A stretch of 64,000 nt of DNA. Source: Gammaproteobacteria bacterium. Lineage in GTDB: Bacteria; Pseudomonadota; Gammaproteobacteria; Burkholderiales; Nitrosomonadaceae. The stretch lies in the NCBI GenBank assembly GCA_015709635.1, contig CP054180.1, positions 558,001 to 622,000 on the forward strand. Reading direction: 5' to 3'. The notes below the pieces were generated by a model, which did no database searches, had not been told where the DNA came from, and saw nothing but the letters and a program-made list of their open reading frames with translations. This document shows, piece by piece, positions 1 through 8,322 of this stretch. Positions within the stretch are counted from its first letter, which is position 1, and each line of letters begins with the position of its first letter. The translations under genes and the position numbers were made by a program.

Positions 1-331
1 AGCGTCGGCTGACGATGCCGGATTGATCATTTCAAAAGCGCAAATGACGATCGTGACATACCATCCTTTCCGGCATTCCTTATCTTTATCGCTATCGTTG
101 TGATAATACCCACAATACTCTGACCTTTGTTCCAGTATGCTGTTTGTAAATAGCAGCTTAGCAGTTTCTTGAGCGATATCTGGTGAGGTGCAAATGAAGC
201 AATGATGCAGTTTGTTTCCTATTATTCAGGAATCACAACTATGTCAGCAATATTTGCTCTTCATCAGTGCAATTTTAGTTCTTCTCGTTAAAGTTTCTTA
301 CAAAAAATAAAAAGAAAATAAAGGCGAAGAC
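1..331. other. Non-coding stretch before the first gene
   Basis: No convincing reading frame, RNA gene or repeat is visible. The right half is AT-rich and probably carries the promoter of the LuxR-type gene that follows, but no clear -35/-10 pair can be named. Confidence 0.4.
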
Positions 332-1420
332 ATGGATAAGGAAAATGTTCCGGGCGAATTTACAAACAGCGATCACCAGCAAACATTAGCAACGATTAAA
401 TGGTTGAATAATTGCCAAACGTGGAGTGAGTTTGACCAAGCGATTAAAACGGCGTTGCTGCCATTGTTGAAGTGCAATGGTGCGTTTTATGGGCGGCTCA
501 TGGGAGAGCAAGATACGTTGCAATTGCTTGGCAGTATTAATCAGTCAACATGTTGTCAGCATGGCTGGAGGCAGTTATTAAATATTGCTTTGCAGGAACT
601 GGTTGCGCCGGGTTTATTGGATAATCATGCAGTTGAACCATTGCCGATCAGTGCAGTGAACGATGTGCATTGTTTCAAAGAAAATGGCGGTTACTATCGG
701 TCTTTTGATTTAACTTGGCAGCAATCACATCGTAACTGCACCGTGGTTAAAGTTTTTGACGATCACCATCAATTGGCATTTCAGTTTTATTTTTGCCGTT
801 TGAGTAATCAGCAACAGATATTCAGCCATAGGGATATTGAACTGCTGAAAATACTGAAGCCTATTTTGCTGCAAACGCTGAAGCTCATATTGTTCCGGCA
901 GGAAACGTTTAATTCCCGGCTGACAAAAAACTTCTGGTCTAGTTATACCGACCCGATAATCGTATTTCGCAGCGACGGTCAGGTCATTTTCCAAAGCTGT
1001 GAATTTGACCGGCTTTTTGCGCAAGAAAAGCAGGCATTCCTCTCTTCCATGCTTGCGCTCATCAATTTTCTTCAAAGTAATAAAATCAATGGGTACAGCT
1101 TTCTATCGCAATTGGGTAAGCGTCTTTATGAAATCAAACTGACCCTGATTCATGCGGATGAAGATTCTTGCCACGGTACCTATTTATTGCATCCCTCCCG
1201 CGTTACTCACAAATTTGGAAAAGTCTTCAATCAACTCGATAAGACCCGGTTAACCCATCGTGAGATGGAAATAACGGTGCTGATATGCCAAGGAAGAGCT
1301 GCCCGGGAAATCGCCGAAGAGATTCATCTCAGTTATCACACCGTGCGGAATCACATTAAAAGCATCTACAGTAAATTAGGAGTCTCGACACGAAGCGAAT
1401 TGCTGTCGCGCATCGAGTGA
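332..1420 (+). CDS. LuxR-family transcriptional regulator
   Basis: Cytoplasmic DNA-binding regulator of 362 residues. The last ~60 residues form a GerE/LuxR helix-turn-helix: LTHREMEITVLICQGRA, then AREIAEEIHLSYHTVRNHIK and YSKLGVSTRSEL, all hallmarks of the family. The first ~290 residues have no signature I recognise; they may be a degenerate GAF/PAS-like sensor. No phospho-acceptor receiver domain is visible, so it is probably ligand-controlled or a solo regulator. It stands alone, and the next gene is 240 bases away. Its target is unknown; the lipoprotein and lysis genes downstream are possible but unproven. Confidence 0.85.
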   Translation: MDKENVPGEFTNSDHQQTLATIKWLNNCQTWSEFDQAIKTALLPLLKCNGAFYGRLMGEQDTLQLLGSINQSTCCQHGWRQLLNIALQELVAPGLLDNHAVEPLPISAVNDVHCFKENGGYYRSFDLTWQQSHRNCTVVKVFDDHHQLAFQFYFCRLSNQQQIFSHRDIELLKILKPILLQTLKLILFRQETFNSRLTKNFWSSYTDPIIVFRSDGQVIFQSCEFDRLFAQEKQAFLSSMLALINFLQSNKINGYSFLSQLGKRLYEIKLTLIHADEDSCHGTYLLHPSRVTHKFGKVFNQLDKTRLTHREMEITVLICQGRAAREIAEEIHLSYHTVRNHIKSIYSKLGVSTRSELLSRIE

Positions 1421-1580
1421 AATCTGTGCGGTCATCATTAATCGATAGGAATTCAAAATGACTCAATTGGGTTATTTTTGCCAAGTTTATTTCGTTGTAT
1501 AAACAAAATTTCTATTGAAGTGAAATAAGAGAAAAATTCTTGTTGATGTTTGTTGGCAGAGTTTGGGAAGAGATATAACG

Positions 1581-1664
1581 ATGAATTGTAATATTGTTGG
1601 GGGAGAGGATTCATCGGTTATGACAATTAAATTGGATAAGAAAAACAAGGGGGATTGTTCATGA
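1581..1664 (+). CDS. Possible 27-residue leader ORF overlapping the lipoprotein gene
   Basis: An ATG at 1581 follows a purine-rich stretch (GGGAAGAG) and opens a 27-codon frame. Its TGA stop overlaps the ATG of the lipoprotein gene (ATGA at 1661-1664), the usual geometry for translational coupling. The peptide has no recognisable domain. It may be a real leader, or chance in AT-rich DNA. Confidence 0.3.
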   Translation: MNCNIVGGEDSSVMTIKLDKKNKGDCS

Positions 1665-2788
1665 AAATTGGTTTTTTTCGCATTTTATTAGCATTGATTT
1701 GCGTATTTTTGTTGTACGGGTGCGCTGTGTTTGATAAGCAAATTCTTGTTCCAGCATCACAACATGCCAAAGTGAATCCACTTTTTCGCACTGCTGATTG
1801 CAAAGACTACGTGATGCCCACAAAAGGATTAATTAGAGAAATTTTTATTCCTAATCCTAAGGAAGGAGAAAAAGGAGGGGGAGGAGGAGGATTCTTCGTT
1901 AAAGATCCGTGTGAACATCAAGCATTAGCGATTAACGATTTTTATAATGGCAGTGAAAAGGACACTAAAACTGCGCAACAAGATAGCACTAGCACTGCTC
2001 AACAAGATGATTTATATCAAAAAATGTGTTCCTATAAAACGGGGGGGGAGTTCAGCAATACAGACGGTGGCGCACGTAATTGCTTAAATTATCTAATCAG
2101 CAAATCTAATGAGATCTGTGAACTTCATAAATCCCATATTTATGGCGATAGAACTGTCTCGAATACAATTCTAGGCACATTGGCGCTAGGTGCCGGGATA
2201 GCAGGAACCATGACCGGTGCAGGCGCTGCTCACTTTCTCGCAGGTTCAGCTGGATTCTTAACCGGAAGTCAGGCATTGATGGACAAGGAAATTTACCGCA
2301 ATTTTGTTTTTCATGCGATTTTGGTAAAGATCGATGCTAATCGTAGCAAATTTCTCAAATCGCCAGGACTTGCATACCTTGATGAAAACAAAGACGGTTC
2401 AAATACCGGTTATGCAAAAGTACGCAGTGATGCGGTGGAATACCATAATCTGTGCTCATTCTACGATGGCTTAAAATCACTGATGGATGAAGCTGGCCTG
2501 TCAAAAACTGAAGTGGCCAGCCCTCTGTTTATAGAGTACACCAAACTGAGAAAACAGGTTGTTGAGAATGAAATTGAAGTACTGGAGGCTCAATTGAATA
2601 ATCCAGATATCTCAGAGGAGAAAAAGAAAAAGATTGAGAAAGAACTGAATCATAGAAAAGGGGAACTATTTAGTATTGATTCACAGCGTGCGTTTACGGG
2701 GGAAAAAATTACGACACCCAAAACTGAACAGCCTAAAAATGAAACTGGAGAGAAGACTGATTCTGACAAGAAAACAGATGGCAAGTAA
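1661..2788 (+). CDS. Glycine-rich lipoprotein of unknown function
   Basis: I start this at the ATG at 1661, because an AAGGGGGA ribosome site lies just upstream; a TTG two codons earlier is less likely. The 375-residue product has a short basic N-terminus, a hydrophobic core and a lipobox ending LLYGC, so it should be lipid-anchored in the envelope. Residues ~60-70 are a run of glycines. Residues ~165-205 form a hydrophobic Gly/Ala-rich segment (LGTLALGAGIAGTMTGAGAA) like a glycine zipper or membrane-inserting hairpin. The C-terminal ~100 residues are charged, Lys/Glu-rich and probably coiled coil. I do not recognise the family. Codon use is AT-rich like the lysis genes downstream. Confidence 0.7.
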   Translation: MKIGFFRILLALICVFLLYGCAVFDKQILVPASQHAKVNPLFRTADCKDYVMPTKGLIREIFIPNPKEGEKGGGGGGFFVKDPCEHQALAINDFYNGSEKDTKTAQQDSTSTAQQDDLYQKMCSYKTGGEFSNTDGGARNCLNYLISKSNEICELHKSHIYGDRTVSNTILGTLALGAGIAGTMTGAGAAHFLAGSAGFLTGSQALMDKEIYRNFVFHAILVKIDANRSKFLKSPGLAYLDENKDGSNTGYAKVRSDAVEYHNLCSFYDGLKSLMDEAGLSKTEVASPLFIEYTKLRKQVVENEIEVLEAQLNNPDISEEKKKKIEKELNHRKGELFSIDSQRAFTGEKITTPKTEQPKNETGEKTDSDKKTDGK

Positions 2789-3023
2789 GGGTATTAGTAA
2801 AGGCCATTATAAGTGTTTTTGAGGTAGCCCCTTGCCAAGGTAAGAAGCAGGCGAAAAGCGCTTATACATAATAAATTGGGAATATTGTGTTCGTGATCAT
2901 ACTGATAATGTGGCAAACACAAAATTGCTTAGCAAGGATAAGGTTTGTGTAGTTTTTTGCAATTGATAGAATTGACTTATTCATCATATAGATAATTCTG
3001 TTTTATTTATGTCGGAGGAAAAT

Positions 3024-3770
3024 ATGCTATTAGAATGTATTGCCAATGCACTAAATATCAGAGCAATGCCAGAAGGTAAGGTTCTATCTGAGTTAAGAGC
3101 GGGAGATTTGCTTGATGTGTCTGATTCTAAGGCTAATAGTGAATGGGTTCTTGGTAAAGCTGTCTCAGGAATTAGTGCTGGCGTAGAAGGTTATGTTAGA
3201 AGGAAGTGGTTGATTCAACATTTCAATTCATTGCCCACTATTTCAACTACCGATAGAATTAAAGCTGCTCAGATAATATCGAGCCGGACAAATGAGTTTG
3301 ACTCAATTCGTTACGAGCTTGGATCAAGAGCACGTACATGGCAAGAATTAAAAACAAATGGTTTCGTGGATTGTTCTGGTTGGATTTATCTACTAAGTAA
3401 GGAAATTTTAAGTGCTTACCAACTTAATACAAGTGCTGATGAGCTAGATACGTATTCTGATAAGCAAATTACAAATTGTGGAACTATAACCAATTGTATT
3501 ATTTCAGGTAAATATTTACAGTCGCATTTTTTTCAGCCAGGAGTTTTGCTTGGGATTGATTTTTCAGAATATTCATGGGATAGAGGGCGTCCACTTGATA
3601 TTGATCATATAGTTATGATTGGAGGTGATTCCGACGGGCTTTTTGTTTCACAAAGCTCTAGTAGTGGTGCGGGTGTTAATAGGGTGTTGCTATCTAAATG
3701 GATCGGGAGTCAACAAAAGCTTATATCAGCTGGTCGAGTACATCTTGTCGATCTTCTTTCTCTTTCTTGA
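3024..3770 (+). CDS. SH3-domain protein with NlpC/P60-like (CHAP-like) domain
   Basis: Probable cell-wall-active protein of 248 residues. The ATG at 3024 is preferred over one at 3009 because GGAGGA sits 5 bases before it. Residues ~1-70 resemble a bacterial SH3 domain (LNIRAMPEGKVL, then GYVRRKWL). The rest resembles a cysteine peptidase of the NlpC/P60 type, with a possible catalytic Cys in FVDCSGW and a possible His in DIDHIVMIGG. There is no signal peptide, so release would need a holin or secretion system. A lysozyme gene and a small membrane-protein gene follow, supporting a peptidoglycan-degrading role. The peptidase call is inferred from these short motifs. Confidence 0.6.
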   Translation: MLLECIANALNIRAMPEGKVLSELRAGDLLDVSDSKANSEWVLGKAVSGISAGVEGYVRRKWLIQHFNSLPTISTTDRIKAAQIISSRTNEFDSIRYELGSRARTWQELKTNGFVDCSGWIYLLSKEILSAYQLNTSADELDTYSDKQITNCGTITNCIISGKYLQSHFFQPGVLLGIDFSEYSWDRGRPLDIDHIVMIGGDSDGLFVSQSSSSGAGVNRVLLSKWIGSQQKLISAGRVHLVDLLSLS

Positions 3771-3959
3771 TAAGTTGCTTGTTATCATAAGGATTAGTTT
3801 TCTCACGTTATCTGGAATCGTGTGGCTTGTAATGTGTTTGAACTTTTCATCTATTTAACTATTACGCTTATTCGTTAGTATGTGATTGACACCCCCAAAA
3901 GTTCTGGAGATCGGGATTTCTTTTTAATTTGAACAATTCAAATAAGAGAAGAAAAAATT

Positions 3960-4472
3960 ATGAAAAGAGATTTAAGCAAGGCTATAGAGCTAATCAAGTC
4001 TTTTGAAGGTATCCCAGACGGGGATCCTTCGACTGTTAACATAAATCCTTATTTGTGCCCTGCAGGTTATTGGACAATAGGATGGGGGCACGTAGTAATT
4101 GGTTCTGATGGTAAACAAATTAAGGGAGCGCTAAATAAACAAATTGCTTATGCGGTATACCCTAATGGAATTACTAGAGAAGAAGCAGAGATCTTGCTGA
4201 CTGATGATGTCAGGAAATTTTCAATTGCTGTAGATAATCTAGTTGCGATAGAAATTAGCGATAGACGTTTTTGTGTGTTGGTAAGCTTTGCTTTTAATGT
4301 TGGTATTGGGGCGCTGAAAGATTCTACATTACTTAAGTTATTAAATCAGAATCAACAAGATCAGGTCCCGGTTCAATTGTTACGCTGGACCAAGTCAAAT
4401 GGTAGGGAATTATCCGGTTTGAAAAGAAGAAGAGAAGCAGAGGTTAACCTATGGAATTCTGTCACGGCTTAA
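3960..4472 (+). CDS. GH24 phage-type lysozyme (endolysin)
   Basis: A 170-residue muramidase of the T4/lambdoid endolysin family, cutting the MurNAc-GlcNAc bond of peptidoglycan. The family triad is visible: Glu in the N-terminal IKSFEG, then the YWTIGWGH stretch supplying the Gly/Thr-rich active-site strand. Other hallmarks are LLTDDV, VSFAFNVG and LSGLKRRREAEVNLW. It has no signal peptide, as for a holin-dependent endolysin. Length is normal for the family, so it looks intact. It sits between the SH3/NlpC-like gene and a two-helix membrane protein in AT-rich DNA, suggesting phage origin. Confidence 0.88.
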   Translation: MKRDLSKAIELIKSFEGIPDGDPSTVNINPYLCPAGYWTIGWGHVVIGSDGKQIKGALNKQIAYAVYPNGITREEAEILLTDDVRKFSIAVDNLVAIEISDRRFCVLVSFAFNVGIGALKDSTLLKLLNQNQQDQVPVQLLRWTKSNGRELSGLKRRREAEVNLWNSVTA

Positions 4473-4484
4473 GGGAGGTGCAAT

Positions 4485-4844
4485 ATGTCAGATTCAGATA
4501 ATAACGAGAGTATGACTCGAAATATAGGTGGACTGGATTCTTGGTCAATGCGACGGAAAATTGTGAACAACACTCTTAATTTTTGCGGCTTTATTGTTAT
4601 AGCTCTTCTCTTAATTGGAGCCTTCGACAAAGACCATGACAGTGAGCTGCTAAAGACAATCGCCAGTGCAACATTTATGTTGGCAAGCGGTGTAATAGGA
4701 TTTTATGTATTTGGTCGTATCTGGGATGATAAAATTAACCTTGCTGCGCAGCTTGATCAAAATGCTCAAAAAAGACAATCGACGTCTGATGGAGTCATGG
4801 GAGGTACAGGACAAGTTGATAATCCTGATAAAGTTCAAGGGTAG
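4485..4844 (+). CDS. Small two-helix membrane protein, holin candidate
   Basis: A 119-residue protein with a strong GGGAGGTG ribosome site. Two hydrophobic stretches stand out, ~residues 31-46 (LNFCGFIVIALLLIGAF) and ~62-77 (ATFMLASGVIGFYVFG). They are joined by a short acidic loop, with polar tails on both ends. It starts 12 bases after the lysozyme stop, so the two are almost surely co-transcribed. Size, topology and place fit a holin that releases the lysozyme, but I see no family-specific motif. An immunity or anchor protein is also possible. Confidence 0.55.
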   Translation: MSDSDNNESMTRNIGGLDSWSMRRKIVNNTLNFCGFIVIALLLIGAFDKDHDSELLKTIASATFMLASGVIGFYVFGRIWDDKINLAAQLDQNAQKRQSTSDGVMGGTGQVDNPDKVQG

Positions 4845-4872
4845 GTAGTTAAAACAAAAAAGGTGATCACAA

Positions 4873-5232
4873 ATGCTGAAAGCAACATTATCCGATCTCA
4901 TGCAACGCATACCCGGTAAGGCGAGTCCGGAATGGCCGATGGGCGAGCCGTTTACGCTGGCTTTTGCACACGGCACGATGTCGGTCGAAGTGTATGCGCC
5001 CAGAGGTTCCGATATTCAAACGCCGCATGATCAGGATGAGTTGTATTTCATTCATACCGGCCGGGGAGAAATCATCATTGCAGGTGAGCGGCATGCGTTT
5101 GAGCCCGGTATGGTGTTTTTTGTTGCGGCGCATGTCGAGCACCGGTTCGAGAATTTCTCGCCGGATTTCATTACGTGGGTGGTGTTCTGGGGACCAAAAG
5201 GCGGTGAAAAAAGCCCGGGATCAGCGAACTGA
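4873..5232 (+). CDS. Cupin-domain protein
   Basis: A 119-residue single-domain cupin. The first cupin motif appears as PHDQDELYFIHTGRGEI and the second as FEPGMVFFVAAHVEHRFEN, giving His and Glu ligands for a metal-bound small beta-barrel. Substrate cannot be told from sequence; such proteins include dioxygenases, isomerases and sensors. An AAGGTGATC ribosome site precedes the ATG. Composition changes here from the AT-rich DNA upstream to the more GC-rich core. The next gene begins 6 bases after its stop, so the two form an operon. Confidence 0.8.
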   Translation: MLKATLSDLMQRIPGKASPEWPMGEPFTLAFAHGTMSVEVYAPRGSDIQTPHDQDELYFIHTGRGEIIIAGERHAFEPGMVFFVAAHVEHRFENFSPDFITWVVFWGPKGGEKSPGSAN

Positions 5233-5238
5233 CAAGCC

Positions 5239-5592
5239 ATGCTTAAATTCTACGGCTATAAACAGTGCGGCACGTGCCGCAAGGCGGAGCAATTTTTACA
5301 GCAGGCCGGTATTGCCTATGAGTTTATCGATATCACGCTCAATCCGCCGGGTGCGGAAGAGTTGGCGGTGATTGTTGCGCGCGCCGGGGTTCCGCTGAAT
5401 AAGCTGTTCAATACCAGTGGCGTGCAATACCGCGAACTGAAAATCAAGGAACGGTTGCCGGCGTTATCCGACCAGGAAATATTGGCGCTGCTCGCGGGCA
5501 ATGGCCGTTTGATCAAGCGCCCGCTGATTACCGGCGGCAAACGGGCGACCGTGGGGTTTGACGCGGAACGGTTCGCGGCTGTCTGGTGTTGA
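5239..5592 (+). CDS. ArsC/Spx-family thioredoxin-fold protein
   Basis: A 117-residue protein of the ArsC/Spx/YffB group. The N-terminus reads YGYKQCGTCRKAEQFL, a CxxC on a thioredoxin fold. The end carries RLIKRPLITGGKRATVGF, the family's conserved RP motif region. True arsenate reductases usually have a single Cys followed by an Arg triad; the CxxC and IKRPL form are nearer Spx/MgsR/YffB proteins. Role is therefore probably thiol redox or glutathione-dependent reduction rather than arsenate resistance. No ars genes are nearby. Confidence 0.8.
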   Translation: MLKFYGYKQCGTCRKAEQFLQQAGIAYEFIDITLNPPGAEELAVIVARAGVPLNKLFNTSGVQYRELKIKERLPALSDQEILALLAGNGRLIKRPLITGGKRATVGFDAERFAAVWC

Positions 5593-5764
5593 AGTCTCAC
5601 TCAAATTCTTGCTTCCGGATCGCTGGCAGTGCGCGGCGCTTTGCGCTATAGTCGCAGCACTGTCAACGAACAAGCTTGCGCTTTGCCGCTCATGCTTGTA
5701 CTCTTCTCCGCCATAGACGGCGTGAACAGGGCTTATCAATAACCGGATCAAGCAGGAGGCAAAA

Positions 5765-8299
5765 TTGGCTGAACAACGTTTTTTTGTGCGTAAGGCGGCG
5801 GTACTCGGGGCTGGTGTGATGGGAGCGCAGATCGCGGCGCACTTGGTGAATGCCAATATCGAAACCTTGCTGTTTGAACTGCCGGGCGATGACAAGAATC
5901 CGAACGCCAATGTGATCAAGGCGGTGGAGAAGCTGAAAAAACAAGAACCCGCCCCGCTGTCCGTCAAAACCAAAGCCACCTGTATACAACCGGCCAATTA
6001 CGAGCAGCATCTCGAGTTGCTGAAAGACTGCGATCTGGTGATCGAAGCGATTGCCGAGCGCATGGACTGGAAACGCGATCTGTACGTCAAAGTGGCGCCT
6101 TATCTGGGCGAGCATACGATTTTCGCCAGCAACACATCCGGGTTATCGATCAATCAGTTGGCCGAAGCATTTCCGGAAGAGCTGCGGCACCGTTTTTGCG
6201 GCATCCATTTCTTCAATCCGCCGCGCTATATGCACTTGGTCGAATTGATTCCTTGCCGAGTCAGCGACGCGATCATGCTCGATCACCTGGAAGAATTTCT
6301 CGTCACGAATCTGGGCAAGGGTGTGATCCGCGCCAAGGATACGCCGAATTTTATCGCCAACCGCATCGGTGTGTTTTCGCTGCTGGCGACGATGCATCAT
6401 GGCCGGGCATTTAATTTCGGCTTTGATCTGGTCGACGCGCTGACCGGCGCGCTGATCGGGCGTCCCAAGAGCGCTACGTTCCGCACTGCCGATGTCGTGG
6501 GCCTGGATACCCTGGCGCACGTCATCAATACCATGCGCGATACGTTACCGGACGATCCGTGGCATGCGCATTTCGCTGTGCCGGATTGGCTGCAAGGCTT
6601 GATCGAAGCCGGTGCGCTGGGGGAAAAAGTCAAGCGCGGCGTGTATCAGAAAATCAAGGGTGAAATCCATGTGTTGGATCGGACGACAAACGAATATCGA
6701 TTATCGGGCGCGGAAGTCGATGAAGATTTGAAACGCTTGCTGAAATACAGCAGCCCGGCCGAGAAGTTTGCCGCCCTGCGCAGCAGCCATGAACCGCAAG
6801 CGCAGTTTTTGTGGGCGATCTTCCGCGATCTGTTCCATTATTGCGCGGTGCAATTGGAGTCGATCGCCGATAATGCACGCGACCTCGATCTGGCAGTGCG
6901 CTGGGGGTTCGGCTGGAATCAGGGGCCGTTTGAAATTTGGCAGGCGGCCGGCTGGAAACAAATCGCCGGCTGGATTCAGGAGGATATCGCTGCAGGTAAA
7001 TGCATGAGCCAGGCACCGCTGCCGCAATGGGTCATGATCATTGCGGAAAGCGGCTCGGGCGTGCATTCCGCGCAAGGCTCGTTTGCTCCGGCTTCCGGGA
7101 AGCCGCAGGTGCGCTCAACATTGCCGGTGTATCAGCGCCAACTTTTTCCTGACCGTTTGATCGGCGAATCGGCTACTTATGGAGCAACCATCTTTGAGAC
7201 GGACGCAATGAGGCTATGGCATACCGGCGACAAAATCGCCATTCTCAGTTTCAAGAGCAAAATGCATACGATCGGCATCGATGTGCTGGAAGGGGTGCAA
7301 CAGGCGATCAAAGAAGCGGAGCAAAACTGGCGTGCCTTGGTGATCTGGCAAACAGAACCGCCGTTTTCCGCCGGTGCCAATCTGCAGAAAGCCACTGAAA
7401 AACCCAAGGTGGATGCGCAACAAAGCAATGCGCCTGCGGAGCCGCCTGCGCCACCGAAGCCGCCGACCGCATTTCAGTCCTTCCTGAAGAAATTACGTAA
7501 ATCGACCCAGGCAACCGTGCTGCAAGTAGCGCGTGAGCTGGATCTGGCCGATGTGCTGATGGCCAAGAAACTGGCCGAAGTGGAAGGCATGATCAAGCAG
7601 TTTCAACAAACGTCGCAAATGCTGCGCTATTCGATGATTCCGACCGTTGCCGCCGTGGACGGTCTGGCGTTGGGGGGCGGATGCGAGTTTGTCATGCACT
7701 GCGACCGTGCGGTGGCGACGCTGGAGAGCTATATCGGCTTGGTGGAAACCGGGGTCGGCTTGTTGCCGGCGGGTGGCGGGTGTAAGGAATTTGCCATGCG
7801 GGCTGCGCAAAACGCCAAGGATGGCGATCCTTTCCCGCAATTGAAATATTATTTTCAGACCGTGGCGATGGCGGAGCTGGCGAAAAGCGCCGAGCAAGCG
7901 AAAGAACTCGGTTATTTGCGCCGCGCCGATACGGTGGTGATGCATCGTTTTGAGTTATTGCATGTCGCTAAAGCGCAGGCGCTGGCACTGGCCGAAACCG
8001 GTTACCGTCCGCCGTTGCGAGCCCGGGAAATTCCGGTGGCAGGCAATACCGGCATTGCAACGATCCAAAGTCAACTGGTGAACATGCGCGAAGGCGGTTT
8101 CATTTCCGAGCACGACAATTTGATCGCGAATAAAGTGGCGCATGTCATGTGCGGCGGCGATCTGACACCGGGCAGTCTGGTCGACGAAGATTGGTTCCTG
8201 GAGCTGGAACGCGCCGCCTTCATGGAATTGCTGGCGACGGAAAAAACCCAGGCGCGCATTGAATATACGTTGAAAACCGGCAAACCGCTGAGAAACTGA
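5765..8299 (+). CDS. 3-hydroxyacyl-CoA dehydrogenase / enoyl-CoA hydratase fusion
   Basis: An 844-residue bifunctional beta-oxidation enzyme that hydrates enoyl-CoA and oxidises 3-hydroxyacyl-CoA with NAD+. It begins with TTG behind CAGGAGG. The dehydrogenase is N-terminal: VLGAGVMGAQIAAHL (NAD fold, ~residues 14-28), then HFFNPPRYMHLVELI and KDTPNFIANRIG. The crotonase domain is C-terminal (~470-740), with GGGCEFVMHCDRAV and GLVETGVGLLPAGGG carrying the oxyanion glycine and catalytic Glu. This order is the reverse of E. coli FadB. A Pro/Ala-rich insert (~550-565) interrupts the crotonase part. The thiolase gene follows at 23 bases, so together they form a FadBA-like unit. Confidence 0.93.
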   Translation: MAEQRFFVRKAAVLGAGVMGAQIAAHLVNANIETLLFELPGDDKNPNANVIKAVEKLKKQEPAPLSVKTKATCIQPANYEQHLELLKDCDLVIEAIAERMDWKRDLYVKVAPYLGEHTIFASNTSGLSINQLAEAFPEELRHRFCGIHFFNPPRYMHLVELIPCRVSDAIMLDHLEEFLVTNLGKGVIRAKDTPNFIANRIGVFSLLATMHHGRAFNFGFDLVDALTGALIGRPKSATFRTADVVGLDTLAHVINTMRDTLPDDPWHAHFAVPDWLQGLIEAGALGEKVKRGVYQKIKGEIHVLDRTTNEYRLSGAEVDEDLKRLLKYSSPAEKFAALRSSHEPQAQFLWAIFRDLFHYCAVQLESIADNARDLDLAVRWGFGWNQGPFEIWQAAGWKQIAGWIQEDIAAGKCMSQAPLPQWVMIIAESGSGVHSAQGSFAPASGKPQVRSTLPVYQRQLFPDRLIGESATYGATIFETDAMRLWHTGDKIAILSFKSKMHTIGIDVLEGVQQAIKEAEQNWRALVIWQTEPPFSAGANLQKATEKPKVDAQQSNAPAEPPAPPKPPTAFQSFLKKLRKSTQATVLQVARELDLADVLMAKKLAEVEGMIKQFQQTSQMLRYSMIPTVAAVDGLALGGGCEFVMHCDRAVATLESYIGLVETGVGLLPAGGGCKEFAMRAAQNAKDGDPFPQLKYYFQTVAMAELAKSAEQAKELGYLRRADTVVMHRFELLHVAKAQALALAETGYRPPLRAREIPVAGNTGIATIQSQLVNMREGGFISEHDNLIANKVAHVMCGGDLTPGSLVDEDWFLELERAAFMELLATEKTQARIEYTLKTGKPLRN

Positions 8300-8322
8300 T
8301 TTCACGATTCACGGAGAATCCT

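Noticed and set aside
1458..1502. 14-codon frame after the LuxR-type gene with a ribosome-like site
   Set aside because: Too short and without coupling to any gene.
3619..3858. 79-codon frame running past the SH3 gene stop
   Set aside because: Mostly overlaps the SH3/NlpC-like gene in another frame; its hydrophobic tail comes from AT-rich DNA.
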